From contig JAADBR010000031.1 in assembly GCA_009995705.1 (NCBI GenBank), forward strand, positions 1 through 31,512: a DNA stretch of 31,512 nt, in the 5' to 3' direction. The position numbers and the translations under genes are program-made. The notes under the pieces were generated by a model. It did no database searches. It saw only the letters and a program-made list of their open reading frames with translations, and was not told the DNA's origin. Shown in pieces: positions 14,710 to 23,329 of this stretch. Each line of letters opens with the position of its first letter. Position 1 is the first letter of the stretch. This DNA is from Microcystis aeruginosa W13-11. Its GTDB lineage: Bacteria > Cyanobacteriota > Cyanobacteriia > Cyanobacteriales > Microcystaceae.

Positions 14710-16248
14710 TTAGGGCTGTGGGGGTAATTCTGAGGCTAACTTGGCCAGAATCTGGGGTTTAAGTTCCTCCAGTTTCCGTTTTAACGTCTGCTTGCTAATT
14801 TGCGGGCTGCCCACTGGAGTTAATTGACTATCTCTCACCCATTGCTGCAAAATTTGGCATTGATTGGCGGGAATGTTCGCGGTGATCACATTTTCACAGA
14901 TTGGGCTGCCTTCGAGGGAGAAAAATAAAATCCAGTATTGACTGGTTTCGCCGAGGGTTTTGGTCATATTTTGACCCTGGGGGGTTTTTAAGTCCAAATA
15001 ACAGGGCAACCAACGGGGACCCTGTTGACGATGATAGAGGACAGTAATCCAGAGAATCATCGGGTGGGGTACGGGTAAAAAGAGGAATTGATTATAACGG
15101 ACACTAGCAACCCGGACGGGGATATCTTCTCGATCCAACATTACCCATAAACTGGCAAAAACGCCGTCAGCAGCCTTGATACAGCGTGGGAAGACGATTT
15201 TTTGGCGCGGTTTATCCTCGGGCCAAATGGACTTGAGACAGATATCCCTATTATTCGCGACAGCAAGATCGGTTCGATCTAAATCTTCAAGAGTTTTAGT
15301 TTTGGTGGTGTAATCGTCGATTTTTTTGACTATTTCACCGATACGATGCAATTTATTCGGTTGATTATTTTTGACTAGGGGTTCGAGTCGTTCGAGAAGT
15401 TGTAGTATATCTGTAACACTTTGCGGTCGATCGCTGGGTGCTTTGGCTAAACAGCGCAGGATTAACTGTTCTAATTCTGGCGGTAATTGCAAGCTAGGAT
15501 TAAAGGGACGGGGTTCAGCGTAGTGGTGAACCTCATACCAAACGCCAAAGGAAGAATTATCGGGAAAAAAGGGCGTTTTTCCCGTGAGCATCTCGTACAT
15601 CACGATCCCGAAACTGTAGATATCGGAACGATGATCGAGTTCTTTAACTTCCATCTGTTCTGGGGAACAATAGGCTAAGGTTCCCATAAACGATTGGGTT
15701 TGGGATTCTCCCGACTGGATGAGTTTAGCGATGCCAAAATCGAGAATTTTCACCAATTCCCCTAATCCTGAGTCCTGAATCACGATAATATTGCTAGGTT
15801 TGATGTCCCGGTGAATAATCGGACAGATCCGGTCTTGGAAGATAATACCCTTATGAGCGCATTCGATGCCGAAACAAATCTGACGGGTGAGATGAAAGAA
15901 GCGCGAGAGAGGCAGCGGGTGATATTTGATGATTTCTCCTATGCTTTCCCCCTGCAAAAATTCCATGACGTAGAAGGGTACTTCCTCTTCATCTATACCA
16001 TAATCACGAACTTTAACAATATGAATACTTTTTTCGCCTAAAAGTGCCGAAATAGTTGCCTCTCGCTCGAAACGCTCACGCATTCTTTTGTTGAGGAGAG
16101 TTTGCGAGAGTAATTTCACGGCGACGGTTACGCCACCTAAGAGTTTATCTTCCGCTCGATATACTTGTCCCATGGCACCGCTACCGATCAACTCGACCAG
16201 TTGGTATCGATTGGCAAGCAGGCGCCGATGTCTAGATTCTGCCGACAT
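14710..16248 (-). CDS. Hanks-type Ser/Thr protein kinase
   Basis: A 512-residue protein with an intact N-terminal kinase domain (about 16-290): glycine loop GSGAMGQVY (22-30), ATP lysine K45, catalytic loop HRDIKPSN with D148, DFG at 170-172 and a GTLAYCSPEQM activation segment. All key residues are present. The C-terminal part (about 300-512) is soluble and contains KIVFPRCIKAADGVFASLWV and a final helix of the TLKRKLEELKPQILAKLASE type. I do not recognise it, and it may sense a ligand or bind the substrate. No transmembrane helix is visible, so it is cytosolic. It is divergent from cruF across about 417 bp. The gene remnant at 8733-9090 belongs to the same general kinase class but differs in sequence. 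Confidence 0.9.
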   Translation of the reverse strand: MSAESRHRRLLANRYQLVELIGSGAMGQVYRAEDKLLGGVTVAVKLLSQTLLNKRMRERFEREATISALLGEKSIHIVKVRDYGIDEEEVPFYVMEFLQGESIGEIIKYHPLPLSRFFHLTRQICFGIECAHKGIIFQDRICPIIHRDIKPSNIIVIQDSGLGELVKILDFGIAKLIQSGESQTQSFMGTLAYCSPEQMEVKELDHRSDIYSFGIVMYEMLTGKTPFFPDNSSFGVWYEVHHYAEPRPFNPSLQLPPELEQLILRCLAKAPSDRPQSVTDILQLLERLEPLVKNNQPNKLHRIGEIVKKIDDYTTKTKTLEDLDRTDLAVANNRDICLKSIWPEDKPRQKIVFPRCIKAADGVFASLWVMLDREDIPVRVASVRYNQFLFLPVPHPMILWITVLYHRQQGPRWLPCYLDLKTPQGQNMTKTLGETSQYWILFFSLEGSPICENVITANIPANQCQILQQWVRDSQLTPVGSPQISKQTLKRKLEELKPQILAKLASELPPQP

Positions 16249-16325
16249 AGCTAGGCTACCGTTTTAATTATAGTGAGTCTGATGGAGAGATTTTTTTTAA
16301 GAACCGCGGCAATTCCTAAGTGATC

Positions 16326-16357
16326 AAGAGGGCTTAACTCTAGAATGCCCTTTTTTT
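16326..16357 (+). terminator. Terminator-like hairpin in a divergent intergenic region
   Basis: AAGAGGGC (16326-16333) can pair with GCCCTTTT (16347-16354, with one G-U pair). The last three pairs use part of a seven-T run at 16351-16357. It looks like a rho-independent terminator read on the plus strand. No plus-strand gene precedes it: the upstream neighbour is transcribed leftward. It may end a short RNA or attenuate a long cruF leader. The rest of 16249-16665 shows only a degenerate CTGACTGCTGCCTACTGACT repeat near 16510. Confidence 0.4.
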
Positions 16358-16665
16358 AGGCTAAAAACATGATTGTGAATATGTATTGTCAGGCATTTTT
16401 AGTCATTGCCTCTCGGATAATTAATTTTTGGGGGTTGAAAAAAATGAAAAAACTAAGTATAAAGTAGCATAAAATCTCTAAATGGACTATTTAATTGATT
16501 TTACTCCCTCCTGACTGCTGCCTACTGACTCCTAAACAACTAATACAGGCCAATCCCTAACCCCTGTAAAACTTTTTTGCCGAAAGTGACCGATCTGCGT
16601 AATAATTCTTTAATAAAGATTTGTAAACTTGAAAATGATTATCCCTTCGCAGTGCTAGAGATTTA

Positions 16666-17580
16666 ATGAGACGACTAATTGCGATCGAAAAAGCTCTGCT
16701 CATCGGTCATATTGTATCGATGGCTTTTGGACTAGCCGGATTGTTGCTAGTTCTGCCCCATCCCGAATTTGTGGCCAATTTACCAGATTTTGGCAAAACC
16801 TTCTTTGCTTGGTCAATGGCTGGGGGGGGTGTGGTGTATATGGTGTTAGGAATGGCAGCCGTGGCTGTTTATGCCTATCGGACTCTAGGAGTGTGGCACT
16901 GGTTAGGATTCATGGTTCCCGCTATCAGTTTATCCCTTTGTAGCGAACTTTTGGGAACCAGTACCGGCTTTCCTTTCGGTCATTATCGTTATCTTTCGGG
17001 CTTAGGTTACAAAATTGCGGGTTTAGTCCCCTTTACTATCCCCCTATCTTGGTTTTATCTTGGTTTTAGTGCCTATATTATCGCTCGTGTTGGTTTATCC
17101 ACTCTTGCTTTACCCCAATGGCTACAAAATCTAGGAGCGATCGCGGTCGGGGCGGTATTATTAACTTCCTGGGATTTTGTCCTAGATCCGGCCATGAGTC
17201 AAAGTACCATCCCCTTCTGGATTTGGGAACAACCGGGGGCTTTTTTTGGGATGCCCTATGAAAATTTTGCCGGTTGGTTCGGTACAGGCTGTGTTTTTAT
17301 GACGGTAGCCACTTTAATCTGGCAAGTGCAACCGGTGAAACTGCCAAGTCAAGATTTAACCCTGCCTTTTGTGATGTATTTAGGTAATTTTGGCTTTGCG
17401 ACGGTTATGAGTATCGGTGCTGGTATTTATCCGCCGATTTTCTTGGGATTACTCACCGGTATTCTGCCTTTAACACTCCTCTATAATCGCGCCAAGGCTG
17501 TTGCCTCCGGGCAAACAGTGGCAACCAGCGAAGTAACAACCCTAAAAATTCCCGTTGTTTCGGTGAGAGGAGCCAAATAA
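16666..17580 (+). CDS. cruF: Gamma-carotene 1',2'-hydratase CruF
   Basis: A 304-residue polytopic membrane protein of the CruF/DUF422 carotenoid family. It adds water to the psi end of gamma-carotene-type intermediates on the way to myxol and myxoxanthophyll. Seven or so hydrophobic segments are visible, starting at about 12-30. Family landmarks include LLGTSTGFPFGHYRYLSGLG around residues 95-114, TSWDFVLDPAMSQ (166-178) and WIWEQPGAFFGMPYENFAGW (185-204), whose acidic and aromatic residues probably line the active site. It is followed after one base by cruG. The ATG at 16666 is chosen because the hydrophobic start follows. A GAAAATGATTATC sequence 21 bases upstream resembles half a Fur box, but this is weak. 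Confidence 0.9.
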   Translation: MRRLIAIEKALLIGHIVSMAFGLAGLLLVLPHPEFVANLPDFGKTFFAWSMAGGGVVYMVLGMAAVAVYAYRTLGVWHWLGFMVPAISLSLCSELLGTSTGFPFGHYRYLSGLGYKIAGLVPFTIPLSWFYLGFSAYIIARVGLSTLALPQWLQNLGAIAVGAVLLTSWDFVLDPAMSQSTIPFWIWEQPGAFFGMPYENFAGWFGTGCVFMTVATLIWQVQPVKLPSQDLTLPFVMYLGNFGFATVMSIGAGIYPPIFLGLLTGILPLTLLYNRAKAVASGQTVATSEVTTLKIPVVSVRGAK

Positions 17581-17581
17581 G

Positions 17582-18769
17582 TTGTTAACTGAGATAATTC
17601 TCGGTGCATTCTGCCTGGGGCTACTGCTGTCTCAGGCTGTTGCCTTTTTTATCCTTCTTTCCCGTCTGCTAAAAGGGGCGCGTCGTCTTCCTCCCCTGAC
17701 TCCCCAACCTCCCACCCCGGAGATGTTAGGGACGGTAAGCGTGATTGTGCCGACGTTAAACGAAGTGGCCAGGATTGACGGTTGTTTACGGGGATTGAGT
17801 CAACAGAGTTACGAAGTGCGAGAAATTCTGATTGTCGATAGCAATTCCCAAGATGGTACGCGGGAAAAAGTTAAAGAGATAGCGGCAAAAGACCCCCGCT
17901 TTCGCCTGAAAACCGATGATCCTTTACCCCTGGATTGGGTAGGTCGTCCCTGGGCGTTACACAATGGTTTTTTGTTTAGTTCTCCTAAAAGTGACTGGAT
18001 TTTGGGCATTGATGCCGATACGCAACCCCAAGCAAATTTAGTGGCTAGTTTAGTGAAAGCTGCGATCGCAGAAGGTTACGATTTAGTTTCCCTGTCGCCG
18101 CAATTTATCCTCTCCTATCCGGGGGAATGGTGGTTACAGCCGGCTTTATTGATGACTTTGCTCTATCGTTTTGATTCCGCCGGGGTGCGAGAACAAGATC
18201 CCCAACGAGTCATGGCCAATGGTCAATGTTTTCTCTGCCGGCGGTCAGTTTTAACGGCTTTAGACGGTTATAGCGGGGCAAAAGGTTCTTTTTGCGATGA
18301 TGTCACCCTCGCCCGTCTAGCGGCGACGAAAGGCTATCGGGTGGGATTTCTCGATGGGGCGAAGTTAATTCGCGTGCGGATGTACGAAGGACTTCGGGAA
18401 ACTTGGCGCGAATGGGGCAGATCTCTGGACCTGAAAGATGCCTCCTATCAGGGGCAATTATGGGGAGATTTAGCTTTATTGACCTGTACTCAGGGATTAC
18501 CGATAATTATCACTCCCTTGCTTGTAACGGCTTTTAATTTCGGCTACGATTTCCTGAGTTTAAAAATTGTCTTGATTTTAAACCTGCTGCTGTTATTGAT
18601 TCGTTTTGCCCTTTTATTGGCCGTCTCTCCTAGTTACTATCGCGGCGAAAAAGTCAATCTATCTTCAGGATTATTTTGGCTATCTCCCCTAGCGGATCCG
18701 CTGGCAGTTATCCGCATTTTTATCTCTGCTTTTACCCGTCCCCAAAGTTGGCGCGGTCGAGTGTATTAA
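17582..18769 (+). CDS. cruG: 2'-O-glycosyltransferase CruG (myxol glycosylation)
   Basis: A 395-residue GT2-fold membrane glycosyltransferase. The N-terminal helix (5-28) is an anchor. The catalytic domain starts at VSVIVPTLNEVARIDGCLRG and has the DxD-type motif ILGIDADTQP and an acceptor-binding FCDDVTLARLAATKGYRV segment. Two to three C-terminal helices end at about residue 380. In Synechococcus sp. PCC 7002 the homologous cruF-cruG products convert carotenoid to the glycosylated myxoxanthophyll, and the tight pair here strongly supports the same job. It starts with TTG one base after the cruF stop, so translation is probably coupled. Confidence 0.88.
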   Translation: MLTEIILGAFCLGLLLSQAVAFFILLSRLLKGARRLPPLTPQPPTPEMLGTVSVIVPTLNEVARIDGCLRGLSQQSYEVREILIVDSNSQDGTREKVKEIAAKDPRFRLKTDDPLPLDWVGRPWALHNGFLFSSPKSDWILGIDADTQPQANLVASLVKAAIAEGYDLVSLSPQFILSYPGEWWLQPALLMTLLYRFDSAGVREQDPQRVMANGQCFLCRRSVLTALDGYSGAKGSFCDDVTLARLAATKGYRVGFLDGAKLIRVRMYEGLRETWREWGRSLDLKDASYQGQLWGDLALLTCTQGLPIIITPLLVTAFNFGYDFLSLKIVLILNLLLLLIRFALLLAVSPSYYRGEKVNLSSGLFWLSPLADPLAVIRIFISAFTRPQSWRGRVY

Positions 18770-18775
18770 AAATAT

Positions 18776-18917
18776 GGCTCTCTTAGGTTTGGTGGGTAAA
18801 ATGTATTCTAAGATACAGTCCTGCTGGCGAGGGAGTGGAAGGAACCCGACCGACACAGAGGACACAAAGATCGATCATAATGTAAGTTAAACTTATCACA
18901 CAGAACCTAGAAGAGCC
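18776..18917. mobile_element. MITE-like element with ISL3-type ends
   Basis: The left end reads GGCTCTCTTAGGTTTGGTG and the right end, on the opposite strand, GGCTCTTCTAGGTTCTGTG. They are imperfect inverted repeats over about 19-21 bp. A GGCTCTT start is typical of ISL3-family ends. No coding capacity exists inside and no clear 8-bp target duplication flanks it. It fills most of the gap between cruG and the R-M gene, where I see no other gene. Confidence 0.5.
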
Positions 18918-18931
18918 GATAAATTAGGCTT

Positions 18932-21900
18932 TTAGTCATCACCTAAAATCATGGCTTCGACCTCCTGTTTTGCTTTTTCTAGGTCGTCTTTCGCTTGTTG
19001 TTGGAGTTGTTTGGCTTGATTCCGAATAGCAGTGATATGCTCACTAATTTCAATTTGTTTTTCAAGTGGTGGCAGAGGAATTTTTATTTTTTTCACTAAA
19101 TCAATATTTAAGTTATCAACAACGCCACCAATCGTTGATCTTTTGAACAAGCTATAAATTAATTTAGATCCAATATAGCGGTATTCGCTTGAGTGAGATA
19201 CAGACAAAGTCTTGCCTAGACTGACTCATAGCTTGTTGCACTATACCTCATTCGACTGCATACCGCTATAATTGCGTGTAAATAATCATTATTAACATCC
19301 GACATTTTAGGTCTAAGTAATAACCAACCATCATGAATAAATCCAGATGTTTTCATTATGTAAGGCTTACCAAAACTCATCGAGTTAGACAGTAAAAAGT
19401 CTCCATCAAAAACAGCCCTTGAATACCGACATCCTTCAGGTTTTATTTTTTGTTGTGTAAAGTAGATATATTTATCATCATGTTTTGTATCTCCGATTTT
19501 AATCCAGTTAACACCATCATCAGAATCTGTGTAATATTTATTTATTGGGCGTGGCGATCCACCTCTATTAATTTCAAATATATCACCCAGTCGAATGGAG
19601 GGAAAAGATAGTTGATTGATAACATCCTCAATACGTTTGAAGGTAATCATATAGAAATAAGGATCAAACCTATCGCCTGATACTTCGCTTAAATTACGGA
19701 TAAAAATTCGGTTTTTAATAGTATTTTCTTCGGGTTCTGGTAACTCAATCCCCAACTCCCCTAACAGATAATCATCAATACTTTCGAGCAATTGCTGTGC
19801 TTCTAATTCTTTTTGTTTTTTAGCCGCATAAGCATGATCCATTTTTGCAACAATTTTATCTTGAATTTCTTTAGGAGGAATAGGAATTTTTAAAGACTTA
19901 TATTCTTCTGAATTTATGTTAGGTTGTCCCGCCGCACGTTGAATAGAATTTACCCATTTGCTGTAGGTTTTAAGTTGCGTATATGCAAACACATAATCAG
20001 GGCTTATTTTAGTTTCATCAACGACAAATCTAATCATGTATCCAGCAAAAAAACAAGAATAATTAATATTATATAATTTGTGAATATAAGTTTTCCCAAC
20101 TGTTGCACCACTTCTGGCAAATAAAATGTCATTATCATTTAAGATATATTGATTATCAATACTTTCAGCCGTTACTCCAATATTATTTTTTAATAAACCA
20201 TATTCGTCAATATCGGTAATTCTTACATAACGAGGTTCTTGAAGTGAAAATCTTGGCTTAGATGCTTCATTCGCACCATACTGAGGTTTCTGTTTTAAAA
20301 GACTCGACAAATTTTGGGTTGTATATTTAAATTTGGTAATTTTTCTTTGATATAAACTCATTATAGGATCAAGCCGCCCTTCTAGTTCCTTTGAATTAAC
20401 TAAAAATATTTTATCTTTATCGACATCAAGACCTAAAAAAAAACTATCCTTCCCTGACTCTATTGACTCAATAAACCGCGCAAGCTCCCGACCAATAAAA
20501 TCTAACTCATTATTATTAGTCGGTTTACCCGTTGCATCATAACCAATATCTTCAGCAATCGCCATAAAAATCGGATAATCTTGAATTACCTTTTGCTTTT
20601 CTTCCGCATACTGATCACTCAAAGACTCCTTTAATGCCTCAATTTGGTCATTATATTCCGCCGTAACCGACTTTTTCCACTCCTTATAAAGCTCCGAATC
20701 CGTCAACGCTTTACCGGACAAATTTTGAGCATTATCAAAACCTCGTAACTCCTTTAAATGCCGCTTCTTATTATTTTCAATCTTATCCAATAACTTTAAA
20801 TAATCATTGCCTTGCTTAATTTGCTCCTGTAAAGTCAGTTTAGCCTGTTGAATACTTTCCGTTACTGCTTGCGAATGCTTCTTCAAAAATAAAACCGAAC
20901 TTTTAACCCCCGCTCCCGTGGCAGAAAAAGCCGTCTGAGGCATCGAAACCACCGCCACAATGCGATATTTTTCCTCGATTCCCTCCCTGACATACTGCAA
21001 ACTTGAATTAGTCAAAATACCATCAGGAACCACCATCGCTAAATAGCCACCTTCCTTTAAAAAACGATGACATTGCTCAAGAAATAAAACTTCTGTGCTT
21101 TGGCTGTCCCGCTCCGTTGTCCTACTTTTAGGATTTAACCAATCTACCGCCTTCATCGCAAAGCTATATTGGGATATATAAGCCTGTTCGGTTTGTTTAA
21201 TAACCGAACCAAAAGGCGGATTAGTAATAACAAAATCAAAGCGATTATATGTAAAGCCTTTATTTTCTGTCCGTTTAATTAAATCTTCACTATCGCGTAA
21301 ACCATCCGCCGCAATTACATTGGTATGACCATCATCATGGATAATCATATTCATTTTGGCAACCCGAGCAATCTGTTCATTAATTTCAATGCCAAACAAA
21401 TTACTCTGAGCAAAATTATGCCAATGCTGATAATGTTTGTTATATTCTTTCGGATCCGTTTTATAATTGGGATAGTATTCATTGGCCTCCCTACGAACCT
21501 TCTCTAACGCATGAAGCAGAAAACCACCGCTTCCACAAGATGTGTCTAAAACAAGAGAACTCTGCTTGATGGGTAGCACATCCACAATAAACTTAACAAT
21601 TGGTCGAGGTGTAAAATACTGCCCAAAATCTCCGCGGAAAAATGACCCCATAAACGTCTCAAAAGCGCGACCCTTACTATCTAAGTCTGTTTCACCTAAA
21701 TTAATACTTTCCAAATAACCCACCACCGTCCGCAACTTCTCTGGACTTAAGCGAATATCATCCTTAAAAACTTCTGCATCTGCTCGACGACCTTCTTCAT
21801 ATAAAGCCTTAATGCGCTCACTTAATTGCTTATTTTCCCGTTGTTTTCTTTCCTCCTCTTTTTCATTAGCTTTAGGAGCAACACTAAAGATCTGAAAATC

Positions 21901-22596
21901 GTAGGGTTCCCCTAGCTTGCGAGCTTTCTTTTCATCCCAAATTTTACAAAAAATTAGCTTATCTAACTCGTCAAAAGCCTCTGAGGGATTCAACTCTCCC
22001 CCTCCCCATAACGATTGATGAGCCTGCTTAAAACGACGGGTTAACTCATCCTCTGTAACGACTGTTAACTCAAACAACTTTTGTCCATTAGAAATACCAC
22101 CACCTTTAGCATATTTAAAACGCGCTAATGTTTCCACTCCCGCTTGTGGAATATCAGTGATAGTAATTCTTTCCTTTGGCTTTTCTGTTGGTACTTGATA
22201 ATATTCATCTTTAATACCGGAAGTTATCCAAACATATTTCGCTCCTTCCGCCACCGCATAACTAAAACCCTGCTCCACTGCCTGAGTAAATTCTAATTCT
22301 GAAACCTCTTGTTTTTTACATTCAACAACGATATGAGACGATTTCTGCTCATCATCATTATAAACAATAATATCCGCTTCTTTGGTCGTTGATCCCATTA
22401 CTACAGGAACAAATAACCGAATCCGCTTTTGAGCATAACCGTAGGTCAAAATTAATTTTAAAAAAGTCTCAGCTTGTACCTGTTCTTCAGGATTGCTATA
22501 ATTTCGCTTTTTATTTTGATTAATATAGGTAATATATTTCTGCTCATCATCTAACTTAATTAAGCCTTTTTTGATTCCTTCTTAAATTAAACTCAT
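18932..22596 (-). pseudogene. Single-chain restriction-methylation-specificity enzyme, inactivated
   Basis: One very long gene. An HSDR_N-type nuclease segment has KEADIIVYNDDE and HIVVECKKQE, a PD-(D/E)xK pattern. The N6-adenine methyltransferase core has DTSCGSGGFLLHAL (SAM binding) and FVITNPPFGS. Two target-recognition regions end in IKIPIPP- and IPLPPLEK-type conserved helices, as in type I HsdS. Having R, M and S in one chain resembles type IIB/IIG enzymes such as AloI. Two lesions are visible. The ATG at 22596 is followed by MSLI and then an in-frame TAA at codon 5, with clear coding sequence (IKLDDEQKYITYINQ) beyond it. A 93-bp MITE at 19176-19268 interrupts the second recognition domain. 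Translation from the TTG at 22449 would lose about 45 residues. Confidence 0.85.
19176..19268. mobile_element. 93-bp MITE inserted in the R-M specificity domain
   Basis: Palindrome-like element with ends TAGCGGTAT and ATACCGCTA. Imperfect inverted repeats extend about 30 bp inwards. TA at 19174-19175 and 19269-19270 forms the target duplication expected of IS630/Tc1-type transposition. Deleting the element plus one TA (95 bp) rejoins the coding strand as GCA ATT ATT GGA TCT and restores a continuous specificity domain reading DYLHAII-GSKLIYSLFKRST. Confidence 0.85.
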
Positions 22597-22683
22597 AAGC
22601 GTCTGATGGCTGATTCATCTACTGAGATAAATATCAGGTGTATTAGGCTGCCCTAACACACCCAGAAAAGATTTTAGGGAAAA

Positions 22684-23118
22684 TTAACCGACTACACAGA
22701 GAATATCCGATGCGTGACTAGCGGTATTCACTTTGTCATCCACATGGCTAATTTTGCCTTCTGCATCGATGATATAGGTGACGCGCTTAGAATAGCCACC
22801 CCCATCGACATCATAAGCTTTGGTGATAGCACCATCGGTATCTACGAGCAATTGGAAGGGTAGGCCGTATTTTTCTTTAAATTGTGCATGGGAACCCTGG
22901 TCATCCCTGCTCACCCCGAAGACTACTATTTCCTTGTCTTGGTATTGTTCGTAGTTATCCCGGAAGCTTTGCGCTTGCTTGGTGCAGCCGGGGGTATCAT
23001 CTTTGGGATAGAAGTATAAAACTACGACTTTACCTTGAAAATCCGACAGGGAAACGGTTTTTCCAGTATCGTCGGTGGTGGTAAAGTTCGGTGCGATTGT
23101 TCCAACGGTTAAAGCCAT
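22684..23118 (-). CDS. Peroxiredoxin of the PrxQ/BCP family
   Basis: A 144-residue thiol peroxidase that reduces peroxides. It has the thioredoxin-fold core LSDFQGKVVVLYFYPKDDTP, peroxidatic Cys 45 in TPGCTKQAQ, and a later conserved YSKRVTYIID strand. In the usual PrxQ/BCP layout a resolving Cys sits five residues after the first (C-x4-C). Here that position (50) is Gln, so recycling must use another Cys (for example C142 near the end, ILCVVG) or an external thiol. Length and start are normal. About 88 bp without recognised features separate it from the R-M gene start. Upstream (23119-23329) is a G-rich repeat and the promoter region of the divergent amidase. Confidence 0.9.
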   Translation of the reverse strand: MALTVGTIAPNFTTTDDTGKTVSLSDFQGKVVVLYFYPKDDTPGCTKQAQSFRDNYEQYQDKEIVVFGVSRDDQGSHAQFKEKYGLPFQLLVDTDGAITKAYDVDGGGYSKRVTYIIDAEGKISHVDDKVNTASHASDILCVVG

Positions 23119-23329
23119 AACTCCGATTCCTTTACAAAAGTTAATCTATATTGATCATAAGGGATAAGGGGTCAAAAACAGGGTGTAGGGTGTGGGGAGA
23201 GGGGAGAAGAAGTCAGTGCATTTGTACTAAATCTCCCAATCAGTTTAAATGCAGTACAACTGAGAAGATGAACAACAAACCTCCAGAATTTGTCTTAGGA
23301 TAATATTTGTCAGCTAAGAGGGTTATAAT

